DNA from: Actinomycetales bacterium
GTDB lineage: Bacteria > Actinomycetota > Actinomycetes > Actinomycetales > Kineosporiaceae
Reading direction: 5' to 3'
NCBI GenBank assembly: GCA_012719445.1
Contig: JAAYAH010000051.1
Span: 32,434-96,433, forward strand
Length of the DNA stretch: 64,000 bases
The notes under the pieces are model-generated. The model saw only the letters and a program-made list of their open reading frames with translations, ran no database searches and was not told the DNA's origin. Positions 17,751 to 26,266 of the stretch are shown here, piece by piece. Each line of letters opens with the position of its first letter. Position 1 is the stretch's first letter. The position numbers and the translations under genes were made by a program.

Positions 17751-18610
17751 CCGGGCAGCGCGCCGTCCCGCCGGAGCACGGGGAGACCCGGCCGGAGCCC
17801 GTGGTGATCCGGGTCGACGGCCTGGACGACCCCCGCCTCGCCGACTACGTCGGGCTCACCGACGTGGTGCTGCGCTCCCGGCACGAGCCGGAGGCCGGGC
17901 TCTACATGGCCGAGAGCGAGCGGGTGATCCGTCGTGCCCTCGCCGCAGGCCACCGGCCGCGCTCGCTGCTGCTGGCCGACCGGTGGCTGGAGCCGATGGC
18001 GGACCTCGTCCGGGAGGTCGCCGTCACCGGAGCGCCGGTGTTCGTCGGGTCGCTCGACGCCCTGCGGCAGCTCACCGGGTTCACCGTGCACCGCGGCGCG
18101 ATCGCCGCCGTGCACCGCCCCCCGGCGCCGTCCCTCGACCGGGTCCTCGCCGGGGCGCGCCGGGTCGTCGTCCTGGAGGACATCGTCGACCACACCAACG
18201 TCGGCGCGATCTTCCGGTCGGTCGCGGGGATCGGCGCGGACGCCGTCCTGGTCAGCCCGCGCTGCGCCGACCCGCTCTACCGGAGATCGGTGCGGGTCTC
18301 CATGGGCACGGTGTTCCAGGTCCCGTGGACCCGGCTGGAGCCGTGGCCGGGCGGGCTCGACGACCTGCGTGCCGCGGGGTTCCGGGTGGCGGCCCTGGCG
18401 CTGCGGGACGACGCGGTACCGCTGGACGCCCTCGAGGGCGACGCTCCGGACCGGCTGGCGTTCGTGCTCGGCACCGAAGGGGACGGCCTGTCCCGCGCGG
18501 CCATGGACCAGGCCGACCTGGTGGTGCGGATCCCGATGGCGGGCGGGGTGGACTCGCTCAACGTCGCGGCGGCCGCGGCGGTCGCCCTGTGGGCCGCGCG
18601 TCCCCGCTGA
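17747..18610 (+). CDS. TrmH/SpoU-family RNA 2'-O-methyltransferase
   Basis: 287 aa, starting at ATG 17747 within the permease stop (ATGA). An N-terminal substrate-binding domain (residues about 40-120, with YMAESERVIRRAL) precedes the SPOUT domain. That domain has the N-E/D motif 1 (LEDIVDHTNVGAIFR), motif 2 (FVLGTEGDGLS) and motif 3 (IPMAGGVDSLNVAAAAAV), which form the SAM-binding trefoil knot. The likely substrate is a ribose in rRNA or tRNA. It is convergent with the nitroreductase gene. Confidence 0.93.
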   Translation: MTGQRAVPPEHGETRPEPVVIRVDGLDDPRLADYVGLTDVVLRSRHEPEAGLYMAESERVIRRALAAGHRPRSLLLADRWLEPMADLVREVAVTGAPVFVGSLDALRQLTGFTVHRGAIAAVHRPPAPSLDRVLAGARRVVVLEDIVDHTNVGAIFRSVAGIGADAVLVSPRCADPLYRRSVRVSMGTVFQVPWTRLEPWPGGLDDLRAAGFRVAALALRDDAVPLDALEGDAPDRLAFVLGTEGDGLSRAAMDQADLVVRIPMAGGVDSLNVAAAAAVALWAARPR

Positions 18611-18640
18611 CCGGACCGGGCTGCGCGGCCGATGGTGCGG

Positions 18641-19675
18641 TCACTCGAACAGCTGCTCCAGCGGCCGGCGGGGGGTCCTCGGGGCCTCCACCAGGGCGCG
18701 GCCGACCCGGAACAGCACCTGCGGGTGGCCCCAGATGCCGAGGACCTCGGTGACCTCCACCCGGACGGCCCGGTCCTGCAACGCCTGCTGGGCGAAGGTC
18801 GCCACCAGACCGCCTGCCGTCGCCGCGAGCAGCAGCCGTTCCAGCGCCGTCCCGGCCAGCACCCAGTCCCGCGGGGTGTCCCCCCTCGTGGAGATCACCA
18901 GGAGGGTGCTCCTGGCCAGCTCGGCCTCGATGTCCTCGGCGTCCGGCACCCCGGCCAGCCCGCCGTGCACGAGGGAGTCGACCGGGTAGGGGGAGGTCCC
19001 GAGCGCGGCGAGGGGGATGCCGTCGCCCGCCTCGGCGTCCGCGGCGTCCCTGCGCACCCACCGCTCGACCTCGCGGCGCAGTTCGGCGTCCTCGGCCTGG
19101 GCCCGGACCGCCCGGCGGAGGAGGTCGACGAGATGACGGCGCACCGCGGGCTCGGTGACGCTGAGCCGGGCGCCCTCGGCGGCGACGGCTTGCCGGAGGT
19201 CCAGCAGGTCCTCCTCCGCGATCACGTGCGAGCGGTAGACCCGGCGGTGGGTCCTGCGCCGGGGGATGCTCCGGTGCATGGCCAGGTCACCGGGAGCCGG
19301 CTGGCGGTACCCGGTGCTGCGGACCGTGCCGACGAGGGTCGGCTCCGCCGGGTCGGGGAGGATCTCGACGGTCGGCAGGTGCCCGAGCGCCCGCATCGCC
19401 ACCCTGGCGTTGAACAGCGCCGCCCCGCAGGAGATCATCCGGTCCCGGCCGAAGGGGTCGATGACGGGCAGGCTCCTGCCGAGGTCCTCGACGATCGCCA
19501 ACCCGTCGCCCAGCGGGCGCAGCCGCCACGGCTGGCTGTTGTGGATGGACGGCGCCCAGCGCACCGCCTCGGCGACCGCCCGGAACTCCTCCGGGGTCAG
19601 CCCGCTGGGCGGCGGGTCACCGGGGAGCTGCGATCGTGCCGCGAGCACCGACGGGTCCTCGACCGGTGCGTTCAT
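18641..19675 (-). CDS. Acg-family nitroreductase-like protein
   Basis: 344 aa from ATG 19675, with ggggagg eight bases upstream. It has nitroreductase-fold motifs AVRWAPSIHNSQPWR (FMN-binding Arg/Ser pattern) at the N-terminus, and THRRVY, SPYPVDSLVHGG and GTALERLLLAATAGGL further on. The length and domain doubling match the Acg (Rv2032)/Rv3131 family of M. tuberculosis, which belong to the hypoxia-induced DosR regulon and are thought to sequester or reduce flavins. A DosR-like palindrome lies about 100 bp upstream at the right spacing from a -10 box. No catalytic assay can be inferred. Confidence 0.85.
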   Translation of the reverse strand: MNAPVEDPSVLAARSQLPGDPPPSGLTPEEFRAVAEAVRWAPSIHNSQPWRLRPLGDGLAIVEDLGRSLPVIDPFGRDRMISCGAALFNARVAMRALGHLPTVEILPDPAEPTLVGTVRSTGYRQPAPGDLAMHRSIPRRRTHRRVYRSHVIAEEDLLDLRQAVAAEGARLSVTEPAVRRHLVDLLRRAVRAQAEDAELRREVERWVRRDAADAEAGDGIPLAALGTSPYPVDSLVHGGLAGVPDAEDIEAELARSTLLVISTRGDTPRDWVLAGTALERLLLAATAGGLVATFAQQALQDRAVRVEVTEVLGIWGHPQVLFRVGRALVEAPRTPRRPLEQLFE

Positions 19676-19741
19676 GGCCGACCTCCCCGTGCGCGAGAGC
19701 GCGCCGACGCGCGGTGTACGGCCCGGACGCGGCGTCCAGGC

Positions 19742-19747
19742 ACGGTA
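19742..19747 (-). promoter_or_regulatory. Putative -10 box of the nitroreductase gene
   Basis: On the minus strand TACCGT lies 24 bp downstream of the DosR-like palindrome and predicts a start near 19735. The palindrome would then be centred near -43, where DosR normally binds to activate. Confidence 0.45.
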
Positions 19748-19771
19748 GACACCGGGTGGGGTCGTGGCTAC

Positions 19772-19785
19772 GGGCCCAAGGTCCC
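19772..19785 (-). promoter_or_regulatory. DosR/DevR-like binding box
   Basis: Read on the minus strand: gggacc-tt-gggccc, a 6-2-6 palindrome with one mismatch. The mycobacterial DosR core is GGGACT-WW-AGTCCC, and Streptomyces homologues use GGGACC-type half-sites. It stands alone upstream of an Acg-type gene, the archetypal DosR target. Confidence 0.5.
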
Positions 19786-19824
19786 GCGGGGAGCCGTCCG
19801 GCCGGGTGGGGCGCGGGTGTCCTG

Positions 19825-21048
19825 TCAGTCGACGACGACGACGTCCGGCGGCCCGGCGTCCGCTCCGGTGACGACCTCGCGGAGCAGGACGTCCGCGTCG
19901 ACGAGGCCGACGAACCTGCCCTCGTCGTCGACGACCACCACGAGGCCGTGCGGGCGCCGCTGGGGACCCGCGACGAGCACCCGATGGGCGGCCGACCGGA
20001 GGTCCTGGGAGGAGCGCAGTCGCACCACCGTGCTGGCGGGGACGGTGACGTTGCCTCCGGCACCGACGAGCGCGCGCAATCGGCCCAGCCCGTCGACGTC
20101 GGCGAGCCAGCCGTCGGGGTTCCCCGGCTCGCCGACCCTGGCCAGCGGGACGGCCAGCCGACCGACCCGGGTGAGGGTGACGTTCTCCTCCCACGCGGCC
20201 CGCAGCCACTCGGTGACCTCGCCGGACGGGGGCAGGAACCCCGGCCGCGCCCGGCCGAACAGCCAGCCCTGGGCCATCCGCACCCCGACGAACTGGAGGA
20301 AGCGGGCGTCCTCGAGGGCCTCGACCCCCTCGGCGAGGACGGCGGCCCCCATCTCGTTCGCCATGGTCACCAGCAGCCGGACGAACCTGTCCCGGACCGG
20401 GTCGGCGTGCACCCCCTTGACCAGCCGCCGGTCGACCTTGATCAGGTCAGGGCGGACGGCGGTCACCCGCTCGAGTTCGGTCACGCCGCCCTCGACGACG
20501 TCCGTCGCCACCATGAGACCCCGCTCGCGGAGGCCGGCGAGGGCCGAGGCGTGGGCGCCCTCCCCGACCACCGGCTCCAGTTCGGTCAGCTCGGCGACGA
20601 GCCCCCGGAGGTCACCCTGGTCGAGCAGGACCTCGGTGACCGAGGTGTGGGTCAGGGTCACCGGGGTGACGTTGACGGTGAGGAAGTGCTCCCGCGGCAT
20701 CTCCGCGCGTCCCCGCAGCGACGTCAGCAGCGCCGCCGCCTCGAGTTGGGCGGAGAGACCGGTGCGGGAGGCCGCGATGAACCAGGGCTCCGGTGACCGC
20801 GCCGGCCACTCCGCCACCCGGGTGAGCGCCTCGTACCCGACGCACGCACCTGACCGGAGGTCGACGATGGGCTGGTACACGCTGCGGAGGTTCTCCGGGC
20901 GCCGCAGCAGCCGGGCGACCTGTTCCTCCCAGTCGGGCTCGGCAGGCGGAGCCGCGGCGGCGGCGCCGTCCTGACCGGGCGTCGGGGAGGTCACCCTGAG
21001 ATTGTCGGCCCTGCGAGGCTCAGGATGAAGAGGGGGGATGGGGGACAT
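19825..21048 (-). CDS. EAL-domain protein with C-terminal CBS-like region
   Basis: 407 aa from ATG 21048; GTG 20994 is an alternative start. Residues about 55-285 form an EAL domain (cyclic di-GMP phosphodiesterase fold), with YEALTR, NVTP, ELTE, DLIKVD and LAEGVEA. The loop that normally reads DDFGTG is DVVEGG, so the second metal/catalytic Asp is Val. Residues about 330-400 look like a CBS-pair-type sensor (ASTVVRL and GLVVVVDDEGRFVGLVDADVLL). The protein is thus more likely a cyclic di-GMP or ligand sensor than an efficient enzyme. It lies upstream of the nitroreductase on the same strand and is divergent from the CapA-like gene. Confidence 0.85.
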   Translation of the reverse strand: MSPIPPLHPEPRRADNLRVTSPTPGQDGAAAAAPPAEPDWEEQVARLLRRPENLRSVYQPIVDLRSGACVGYEALTRVAEWPARSPEPWFIAASRTGLSAQLEAAALLTSLRGRAEMPREHFLTVNVTPVTLTHTSVTEVLLDQGDLRGLVAELTELEPVVGEGAHASALAGLRERGLMVATDVVEGGVTELERVTAVRPDLIKVDRRLVKGVHADPVRDRFVRLLVTMANEMGAAVLAEGVEALEDARFLQFVGVRMAQGWLFGRARPGFLPPSGEVTEWLRAAWEENVTLTRVGRLAVPLARVGEPGNPDGWLADVDGLGRLRALVGAGGNVTVPASTVVRLRSSQDLRSAAHRVLVAGPQRRPHGLVVVVDDEGRFVGLVDADVLLREVVTGADAGPPDVVVVD

Positions 21049-21055
21049 CCACCCC

Positions 21056-21061
21056 TAGACT
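21056..21061 (+). promoter_or_regulatory. -10 box of leaderless capA-like mRNA
   Basis: TAGACT is followed by six bases and GTG 21068. It sits in the 19-bp gap between the two divergent start codons. Confidence 0.55.
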
Positions 21062-21067
21062 GCCCTG

Positions 21068-22171
21068 GTGCTTCGACTGGGGGCGGTACTCGCCGTCGTG
21101 ACGGGGCTCGCGATCGGCGGGTGCGGCGGGCCGGGACAGCCCGACCCACGTGATCGAGCGAGCCGGACCGGATCCGTGACCACGGCGCCGTCCACCGGCG
21201 CGGAGACCTCGACGGAGACCCCCACCACGACCGCCCCGGCCCGGATCACCCTGGCGTTCGGCGGGGACGTCCACTTCGCGGAGAACCTCACCGCCCTGCT
21301 CCGGACCGGGAACCCCGACCTGGCCGGGCTGCGCCGGCACCTGGGGGCCGCCGACCTCGCCGTGGTCAACCTCGAGACCGCGATCACCACCCGGGGCACT
21401 CCCGCCCCCAAGCGGTTCCACTTCCGCGCGCCGCCGTCGGCCCTCGATGCCCTCGCCTCGGTCGGCGTCGACGCCGTCTCGCTGGCCAACAACCACGCCG
21501 TCGACTACGGCCGGGTCGGCCTGACCGACACCCTCGCCGCGCGCGAGGACGCCCCCGTCCCGGTCGTCGGGATCGGGCGGAACGCCACGGACGCCTACGC
21601 ACCGGCCTATCTGGACGCCCGCGGGGTCACGGTGGCGGTGATCGCGGCCACCCAGGTTCCGGACTGGACCCTCGCCACCTGGCCCGCCTCGTCCTCCCGC
21701 CCGGGGATCGCCTCCGCGTCCGCGACGGCCCGGCTGGTCGCTGCGGTCAGGGCGGCCCGTCGCAGGGCCGGGGTGGTCGTGGTCTACCTGCACTGGGGCA
21801 CCGACTACACCACCTGCCCCGACGCGGCGCAGCAGGCGACGGCGAAGGCGCTGGCGAGGGCGGGCGCAGACGTCATCGTCGGCGCCCACGCCCACCGGGT
21901 CCAGGGCGCCGGGTGGCTGGGGCGCAGCTACGTCGCCTATGGCCTGGGCAACTTCGTCTGGTGGCGGAGCGCGGAGCCGGACTCCAGGACCGGGGTGCTG
22001 ACGCTCACCCTGGAGGGGCGCCGGGTGGTCCGGGCGCGCTGGACGCCCATGCTCGTGGGGGACGACGGCGTGCCGAGGGCCCCCGCCAGGGCCGACAAGG
22101 TCCGGCTGTGGCGGGTGTGGAACCAGGCCCGCGGCTGCACCGGGCTGCGGGCGACGCCGCCGACCGGTTGA
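21068..22171 (+). CDS. CapA-like lipoprotein (PGA_cap metallophosphatase fold)
   Basis: 367 aa, GTG start. The signal sequence ends in a lipobox (LAIGGC), followed by a Thr/Ser-rich linker (residues about 22-55). The CapA/PGA_cap domain shows FGGDVHFAEN, DLAVVNLETAIT, SLANNHAVDYG, YLHWGTDYT and GAHAHRVQGAG with YGLGNFVW. These are the metal-binding motifs of the calcineurin-like fold used by poly-gamma-glutamate capsule proteins. A role in cell-surface polymer processing is likely; no capsule synthase genes are nearby. Confidence 0.9.
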   Translation: MLRLGAVLAVVTGLAIGGCGGPGQPDPRDRASRTGSVTTAPSTGAETSTETPTTTAPARITLAFGGDVHFAENLTALLRTGNPDLAGLRRHLGAADLAVVNLETAITTRGTPAPKRFHFRAPPSALDALASVGVDAVSLANNHAVDYGRVGLTDTLAAREDAPVPVVGIGRNATDAYAPAYLDARGVTVAVIAATQVPDWTLATWPASSSRPGIASASATARLVAAVRAARRRAGVVVVYLHWGTDYTTCPDAAQQATAKALARAGADVIVGAHAHRVQGAGWLGRSYVAYGLGNFVWWRSAEPDSRTGVLTLTLEGRRVVRARWTPMLVGDDGVPRAPARADKVRLWRVWNQARGCTGLRATPPTG

Positions 22172-22282
22172 GGGGGAGACGGAGACCGGGAGTGTCGGAG
22201 GACGACGTGCGCCACCACACCTGCAGCCCGCCCGTACCCGCCGGTACGCCCGTGCCCGTCGCGACGGCGCCGAGCGATGGGG

Positions 22283-22339
22283 GTTCTCCTCGGGGCCGGG
22301 CACTGCGTCAGAGTACGGAGCAGTGCCTGGCGTGAGAAC
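22283..22339. terminator. Interrupted long hairpin between convergent genes
   Basis: gttctc (22283-22288) pairs with gagaac (22334-22339), and gggcactgc (22298-22306) with gcagtgcct (22320-22328, one wobble/mismatch). It sits in the 252-bp gap downstream of both the CapA-like gene and the 214-aa gene and probably terminates both. Confidence 0.5.
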
Positions 22340-22423
22340 GACAGCGGACGAGTGGGGTGGGCGTCGACCTCCCGGCGCCGAACCCGACCGACGCAGGGCC
22401 GGAGCGTTGACGGGGGAGCGCTG

Positions 22424-23068
22424 TCAGCGGCGGAGGCGCGCCTGCCGTTCGTACGGCCTCCCACCGGGCTCGCTCTGGTGCGGCCCGGCGTCGGGGTACC
22501 GCGGTGGGGCGCCGAGCGGCCCGAGCACGTGCTCCGGCAGGTCGAGGGCGACGGCGAGCCGGGCCCGACCCTCCGTGCCGGAGCCCGCCGACGCGGTGCG
22601 CACCACGGCCGTCGCGGTCTCGGCGAGACCGGCGAGGAAGTCCCGGCCGGTGAAGACCACGGCGGGTCCGAGGACGGCGCGCAGCAGGGCGATGCCCACC
22701 GTCGGGGCACCCCTGGTGCCGGCGCGACCGTCCCAGGCCAGGTGACGGCACCACCGGGCGAGCGCGGGATCCCTGAGCGCGGCGAGGCAGTCCCGGGTGG
22801 TCAGCACGGCGGTGGTGTCCTCGGAGAACCCGTTGTTCCGGCGGACCCCGTTGGACGCGGCCGCCTCGCGCCGCAACCGCTCCCGTTGGGTCTCCACCGT
22901 GGTCGGGGTCACCACGAGCACGCACGTCGGGAGCCGTACCTGCCGGGTGACCGGGGCCGGGACGGTTCCTCCCCGCGCCCCTGACGCGGGGAGGAACCCG
23001 GCCACGACGGCCCCCGAGCACCTGGCCACGAGCCGCCGGTACGTCGCGGCGATGTCGTCACTCACCAC
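22424..23068 (-). CDS. Hypothetical protein, 214 aa
   Basis: GTG 23068 is chosen for its ideal RBS (ggagg, eight bases upstream); a more upstream ATG at 23101 has none. The protein is soluble-looking, with an Arg-rich N-terminal half. A long segment, RVVSDDIAATYRRLVARC then PTCVLVVTPTTVE, suggests an alternating alpha/beta fold. The tail is disordered and Pro/Arg-rich. I do not recognise a family. It is divergent from the FN3 protein across a 480-bp promoter region. Confidence 0.65.
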   Translation of the reverse strand: MVSDDIAATYRRLVARCSGAVVAGFLPASGARGGTVPAPVTRQVRLPTCVLVVTPTTVETQRERLRREAAASNGVRRNNGFSEDTTAVLTTRDCLAALRDPALARWCRHLAWDGRAGTRGAPTVGIALLRAVLGPAVVFTGRDFLAGLAETATAVVRTASAGSGTEGRARLAVALDLPEHVLGPLGAPPRYPDAGPHQSEPGGRPYERQARLRR

Positions 23069-23548
23069 CCGACTCACCTCCGGCGCCGTTCGGTCCGTCA
23101 TCCCGTCCGTCCGCCGCGTGGCGGGCATCGTTCTCGCGCCGTGGCGGGCGGCGGAGTCCTCGACCCGCCGCGGTGACGAGTCTCGTACCACTCGATGGCG
23201 GACGGTAGTGAGAGAGGCGTTCTCCGTTCCGAGGGCCGCTCTCACCGTGGTCGAGCGGTGTCGTGCCTGCCGGGTGCCCCACCCGTCGTCCGACCGATTC
23301 CCGCGAACCTCGCATGACCGGAGGAATCCGCGTCATCCCAGGTCAGCGGCGTGCAGTCGGTGCGAATCGGGGCCAGCCGGTCCGCGGACTTGGCCAACCT
23401 CGTCAACAGCGGCCCCGGCGTCGTCTACGCTGCCCTCTGCTCGGACCGGATCCGTCGGCCGCTGACCAGCGGCGGAGCGGGTGACGGGCCGGTAGGCGAC
23501 AGGACCTCGGGGAACCACAACGAGCGTGTCGACGGACACGGGGGACAG
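23069..23548. other. Intergenic region upstream of the FN3 protein
   Basis: 480 bp between divergent genes. Apart from the promoter listed separately I see no gene, RNA or conspicuous repeat. Confidence 0.5.
23403..23431 (+). promoter_or_regulatory. Candidate promoter of the FN3-moxR operon
   Basis: TCAACA (23403-23408), 17 bp, TACGCT (23426-23431). This predicts a leader of about 110 nt before ATG 23549. Confidence 0.4.
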
Positions 23549-26164
23549 ATGTTCGACTGGGTGACGCAGGGACGGCTACCCGCGGCGGCCGTGACGATCG
23601 GGACGGCCGCGACCGTGGTGCTCGCGGGCCTGGCCGGCACGGGGTCTCCGGCCAAGAGCCTCGACTTCCGGCAGGCGGGTCACTGGGTGTACCGACACAC
23701 CCTCGGGTCGGTCTTCCACGTGGACGGCGGCACCAAGCAGGTGGACGCCAAGGCGGATGTCGGGGTGTTCGACGCCGACGTCAACGGGGCCAGGGTGCTC
23801 CAGGGGGACACCCAGGGCTTCGTGCTCGGCCCGACGGGTGCGCTGGTCTTCGGCAAGTCGACGCTCACCGTGGACACCACCATCGCCGTCGGTTCCGGCG
23901 AGGACCCGATCGGGCTGGAGGTGCGTGGCGGGCCGTACCTCGTCTACCGCAACCACGGCACGATCATGCGCCTCGGCGTCCCGCCGACCACCGTCCAGGT
24001 CGGTGGGCCGGTCGCAGGGGCTGTGGGGACGGACGAGGGGTCGGTCTGGGTCCAGCGCGCCGACACCGGGGACCTGTGCTTCGTCGGCAGGGACGACGAC
24101 AGCCTGCAGTGCCCGGCGCGGGTACAGCCGGGGCACAAGGGATCGCTGACCGCCGTCGGGAAGAACCCGGCCTACGTCGACGTCGAGCAGGGCACGCTCA
24201 CCCCCCTCGACGAGGAGAAGGGGTTCGGGCAGCCGGTGCGGCTGGGCGTCACCGTCCCGGCGGACGTCGCGATCGCGGCCAACGCCGCCGGTGACCGGCT
24301 GCCGCTGCTCGACCGGTTGCGGGACGTGCTGGTGCTCGCCGACGTCAGCTGGGTCGGCCGGGCCGCCCGGAACGTCTCCGCACCGATCACCGTCGACCTG
24401 CCGAGGGGCGAATTCGACCCGCCGGTGGCGACGGCCGACGCCGTCGCCCTGCTCGACCGGGTCCATCGCCGGCTGTACACCTTTGACAGCCGGGGCAGGC
24501 AGCGGGCCAGGACCCGACTGCCCGGAGCCGGCGTGGGCGTGCGGGTCAGCAGGGGCGAGGACGGTCGGGTCTACGTCGACGACCGCACGGGCGCCAACAC
24601 CGTCGTCGTCGACACCGACGGAACGGCGACCGCGGTGTCCATCGGCGGCCGCAACCTTCCCGGCGACTCCGACAAGCCGCGGAGAACCGGGCCGACGAAC
24701 ACCGGTGACCCGGGGAACGGGAACCAGGGACGCCAGGGCAGGCCGGAGCGACCGGGAGCACCCGGCACCGTCTCGGCGAGGCCGGGCAACGCCCAGATCT
24801 CCGCCTCCTGGGAGGCGGCACCGGCCAACGGCGCCCGGATCGGTCGGTACGTCGTGTCCTGGGCCGCCCAGGGCGGGCAGGGGCAGGGCGGCACCCGTCA
24901 GGTCCGCGGGGACCAGTTGTCGGTCACCCTCACCGGACTCACCAACGGCGTCCCGTACGTCGTCAGCGTCGCGGCGGTCAACCGGATCGGCCAGGGCCCG
25001 CAGGCCCGGTCGGCCCCGGTGACCCCCAGCGCCGAGGTCCCCGACCCACCGGCGCAGGTCACCGCGACCGCCCGCTCCGACTCGACGGTCGAGGTCTCCT
25101 GGCCCGAGGCGGACGGCCAGGGGCACGCCGTGGCCCAGTACGAGATCAGCGCTGTCTCGACCACCGGGGCGAGCGCCGTGATCGGCACGTCCACCACGAC
25201 GTCGGCCGTGCTGCCGACGACCGCGGGGCTCGACGCCGGCACCACCTACACCTTCACCGTCCGGTCCATCAGCGCCGACCTGCTCACCAGCGAACCGTCC
25301 CGGCCCAGCAACGAGGTGACCCCGTTCGGTCCGGCAGGGGCGCCGGGCAACATCGCGGCGGAGCCGTCCGACGGTCAGCTCACCCTGACCTGGGACGCCC
25401 CCGACCTGGCCGGAGGCGAGCTCGTCGACTACGTGGTCTCCGGAGGGGGCCTGGCGGACCAGACCGTGACCCAGGCCCGGGCCGTGCTCAGCGGTCTCAC
25501 CAACGGCACCCAGTACTCGCTGAGCGTGCGGGCGAGGACCAGGGAGAGGAACCGCTCCGACGGCGAGGTCTCCGACGGCGCCGCGGCGTCGGTCACCGCC
25601 CGACCCGGCACCGCCCCGGCGGTCTCGCTGACGGAGGCGACCCTGAGCGGTGACCGGCAGGTCTCGGCCACCTTCGACGTCAACGCGCGCGGCAGCGGCA
25701 CGGTGAGCTGCCGGCTCCTGTTCAGCGGGAGCGAGAAGTGGAGCGGGGCCTGCTCCGGCACGGTCCAGCAGACCGTCACCGGGTTGGCCTACGGCACCAC
25801 CTACACGGTCTCCGTCGTCGCGACGAACGACTTCGGCTCGGTGACCAGCGGAAGTCGATCGGTGACCACGAACGCCGCGCCGACCATCGCCATCTCCAAG
25901 GGCGCCTCCGCCTACGTCAAGGGCCAGTGCTGGACGTCGCCGTGCGCCTGGGTGGTCATCGAGGCGGAGCACTTCCCGCCGAGCCGATCGTTCACCGCCA
26001 CCTGCTACAGCACGGGTGACACCAGCGGGTGGGGATCGCACACGGTGAAGAGCGACGCCGACGGGAACATCACCGAGCGGAAGAACGGCTGTGTGTTCGG
26101 TTATCCCGGGGAAGACGTCTGGGTGACCATCAACGGGGTTACCTCACCGCACATCACCTGGTGA
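23549..26164 (+). CDS. Membrane-anchored fibronectin type III protein
   Basis: 871 aa from ATG 23549. A single N-terminal membrane segment (residues about 12-32, AAAVTIGTAATVVLAGLAG) is followed by about 340 residues of short beta repeats resembling a propeller. A disordered Gly/Asn/Arg-rich linker lies near 370-400. Four FN3-type domains follow (about 403-495, 497-590, 598-690 and 690-775; each has a T-Y-x-x-S/T-V-x-A type strand such as TPYVVSVAAVN or TTYTFTVRS). A cysteine-containing C-terminal module (GQCWTSPCAW onward) ends the protein. It starts a cluster with MoxR, DUF58 and a transglutaminase-like protein, a conserved actinobacterial set presumed to build or check an envelope structure. 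Extracellular binding is the likely role. Confidence 0.85.
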   Translation: MFDWVTQGRLPAAAVTIGTAATVVLAGLAGTGSPAKSLDFRQAGHWVYRHTLGSVFHVDGGTKQVDAKADVGVFDADVNGARVLQGDTQGFVLGPTGALVFGKSTLTVDTTIAVGSGEDPIGLEVRGGPYLVYRNHGTIMRLGVPPTTVQVGGPVAGAVGTDEGSVWVQRADTGDLCFVGRDDDSLQCPARVQPGHKGSLTAVGKNPAYVDVEQGTLTPLDEEKGFGQPVRLGVTVPADVAIAANAAGDRLPLLDRLRDVLVLADVSWVGRAARNVSAPITVDLPRGEFDPPVATADAVALLDRVHRRLYTFDSRGRQRARTRLPGAGVGVRVSRGEDGRVYVDDRTGANTVVVDTDGTATAVSIGGRNLPGDSDKPRRTGPTNTGDPGNGNQGRQGRPERPGAPGTVSARPGNAQISASWEAAPANGARIGRYVVSWAAQGGQGQGGTRQVRGDQLSVTLTGLTNGVPYVVSVAAVNRIGQGPQARSAPVTPSAEVPDPPAQVTATARSDSTVEVSWPEADGQGHAVAQYEISAVSTTGASAVIGTSTTTSAVLPTTAGLDAGTTYTFTVRSISADLLTSEPSRPSNEVTPFGPAGAPGNIAAEPSDGQLTLTWDAPDLAGGELVDYVVSGGGLADQTVTQARAVLSGLTNGTQYSLSVRARTRERNRSDGEVSDGAAASVTARPGTAPAVSLTEATLSGDRQVSATFDVNARGSGTVSCRLLFSGSEKWSGACSGTVQQTVTGLAYGTTYTVSVVATNDFGSVTSGSRSVTTNAAPTIAISKGASAYVKGQCWTSPCAWVVIEAEHFPPSRSFTATCYSTGDTSGWGSHTVKSDADGNITERKNGCVFGYPGEDVWVTINGVTSPHITW

Positions 26165-26266
26165 TCTACGCTCCACGGTCGGTGATCCCGGTGGCAGCGC
26201 CCACCGGTCCGCCGGCTCGACACGATGGCAGGGCAGCAGGCCCGGCCACGGGGAAGGACCCAGCAC

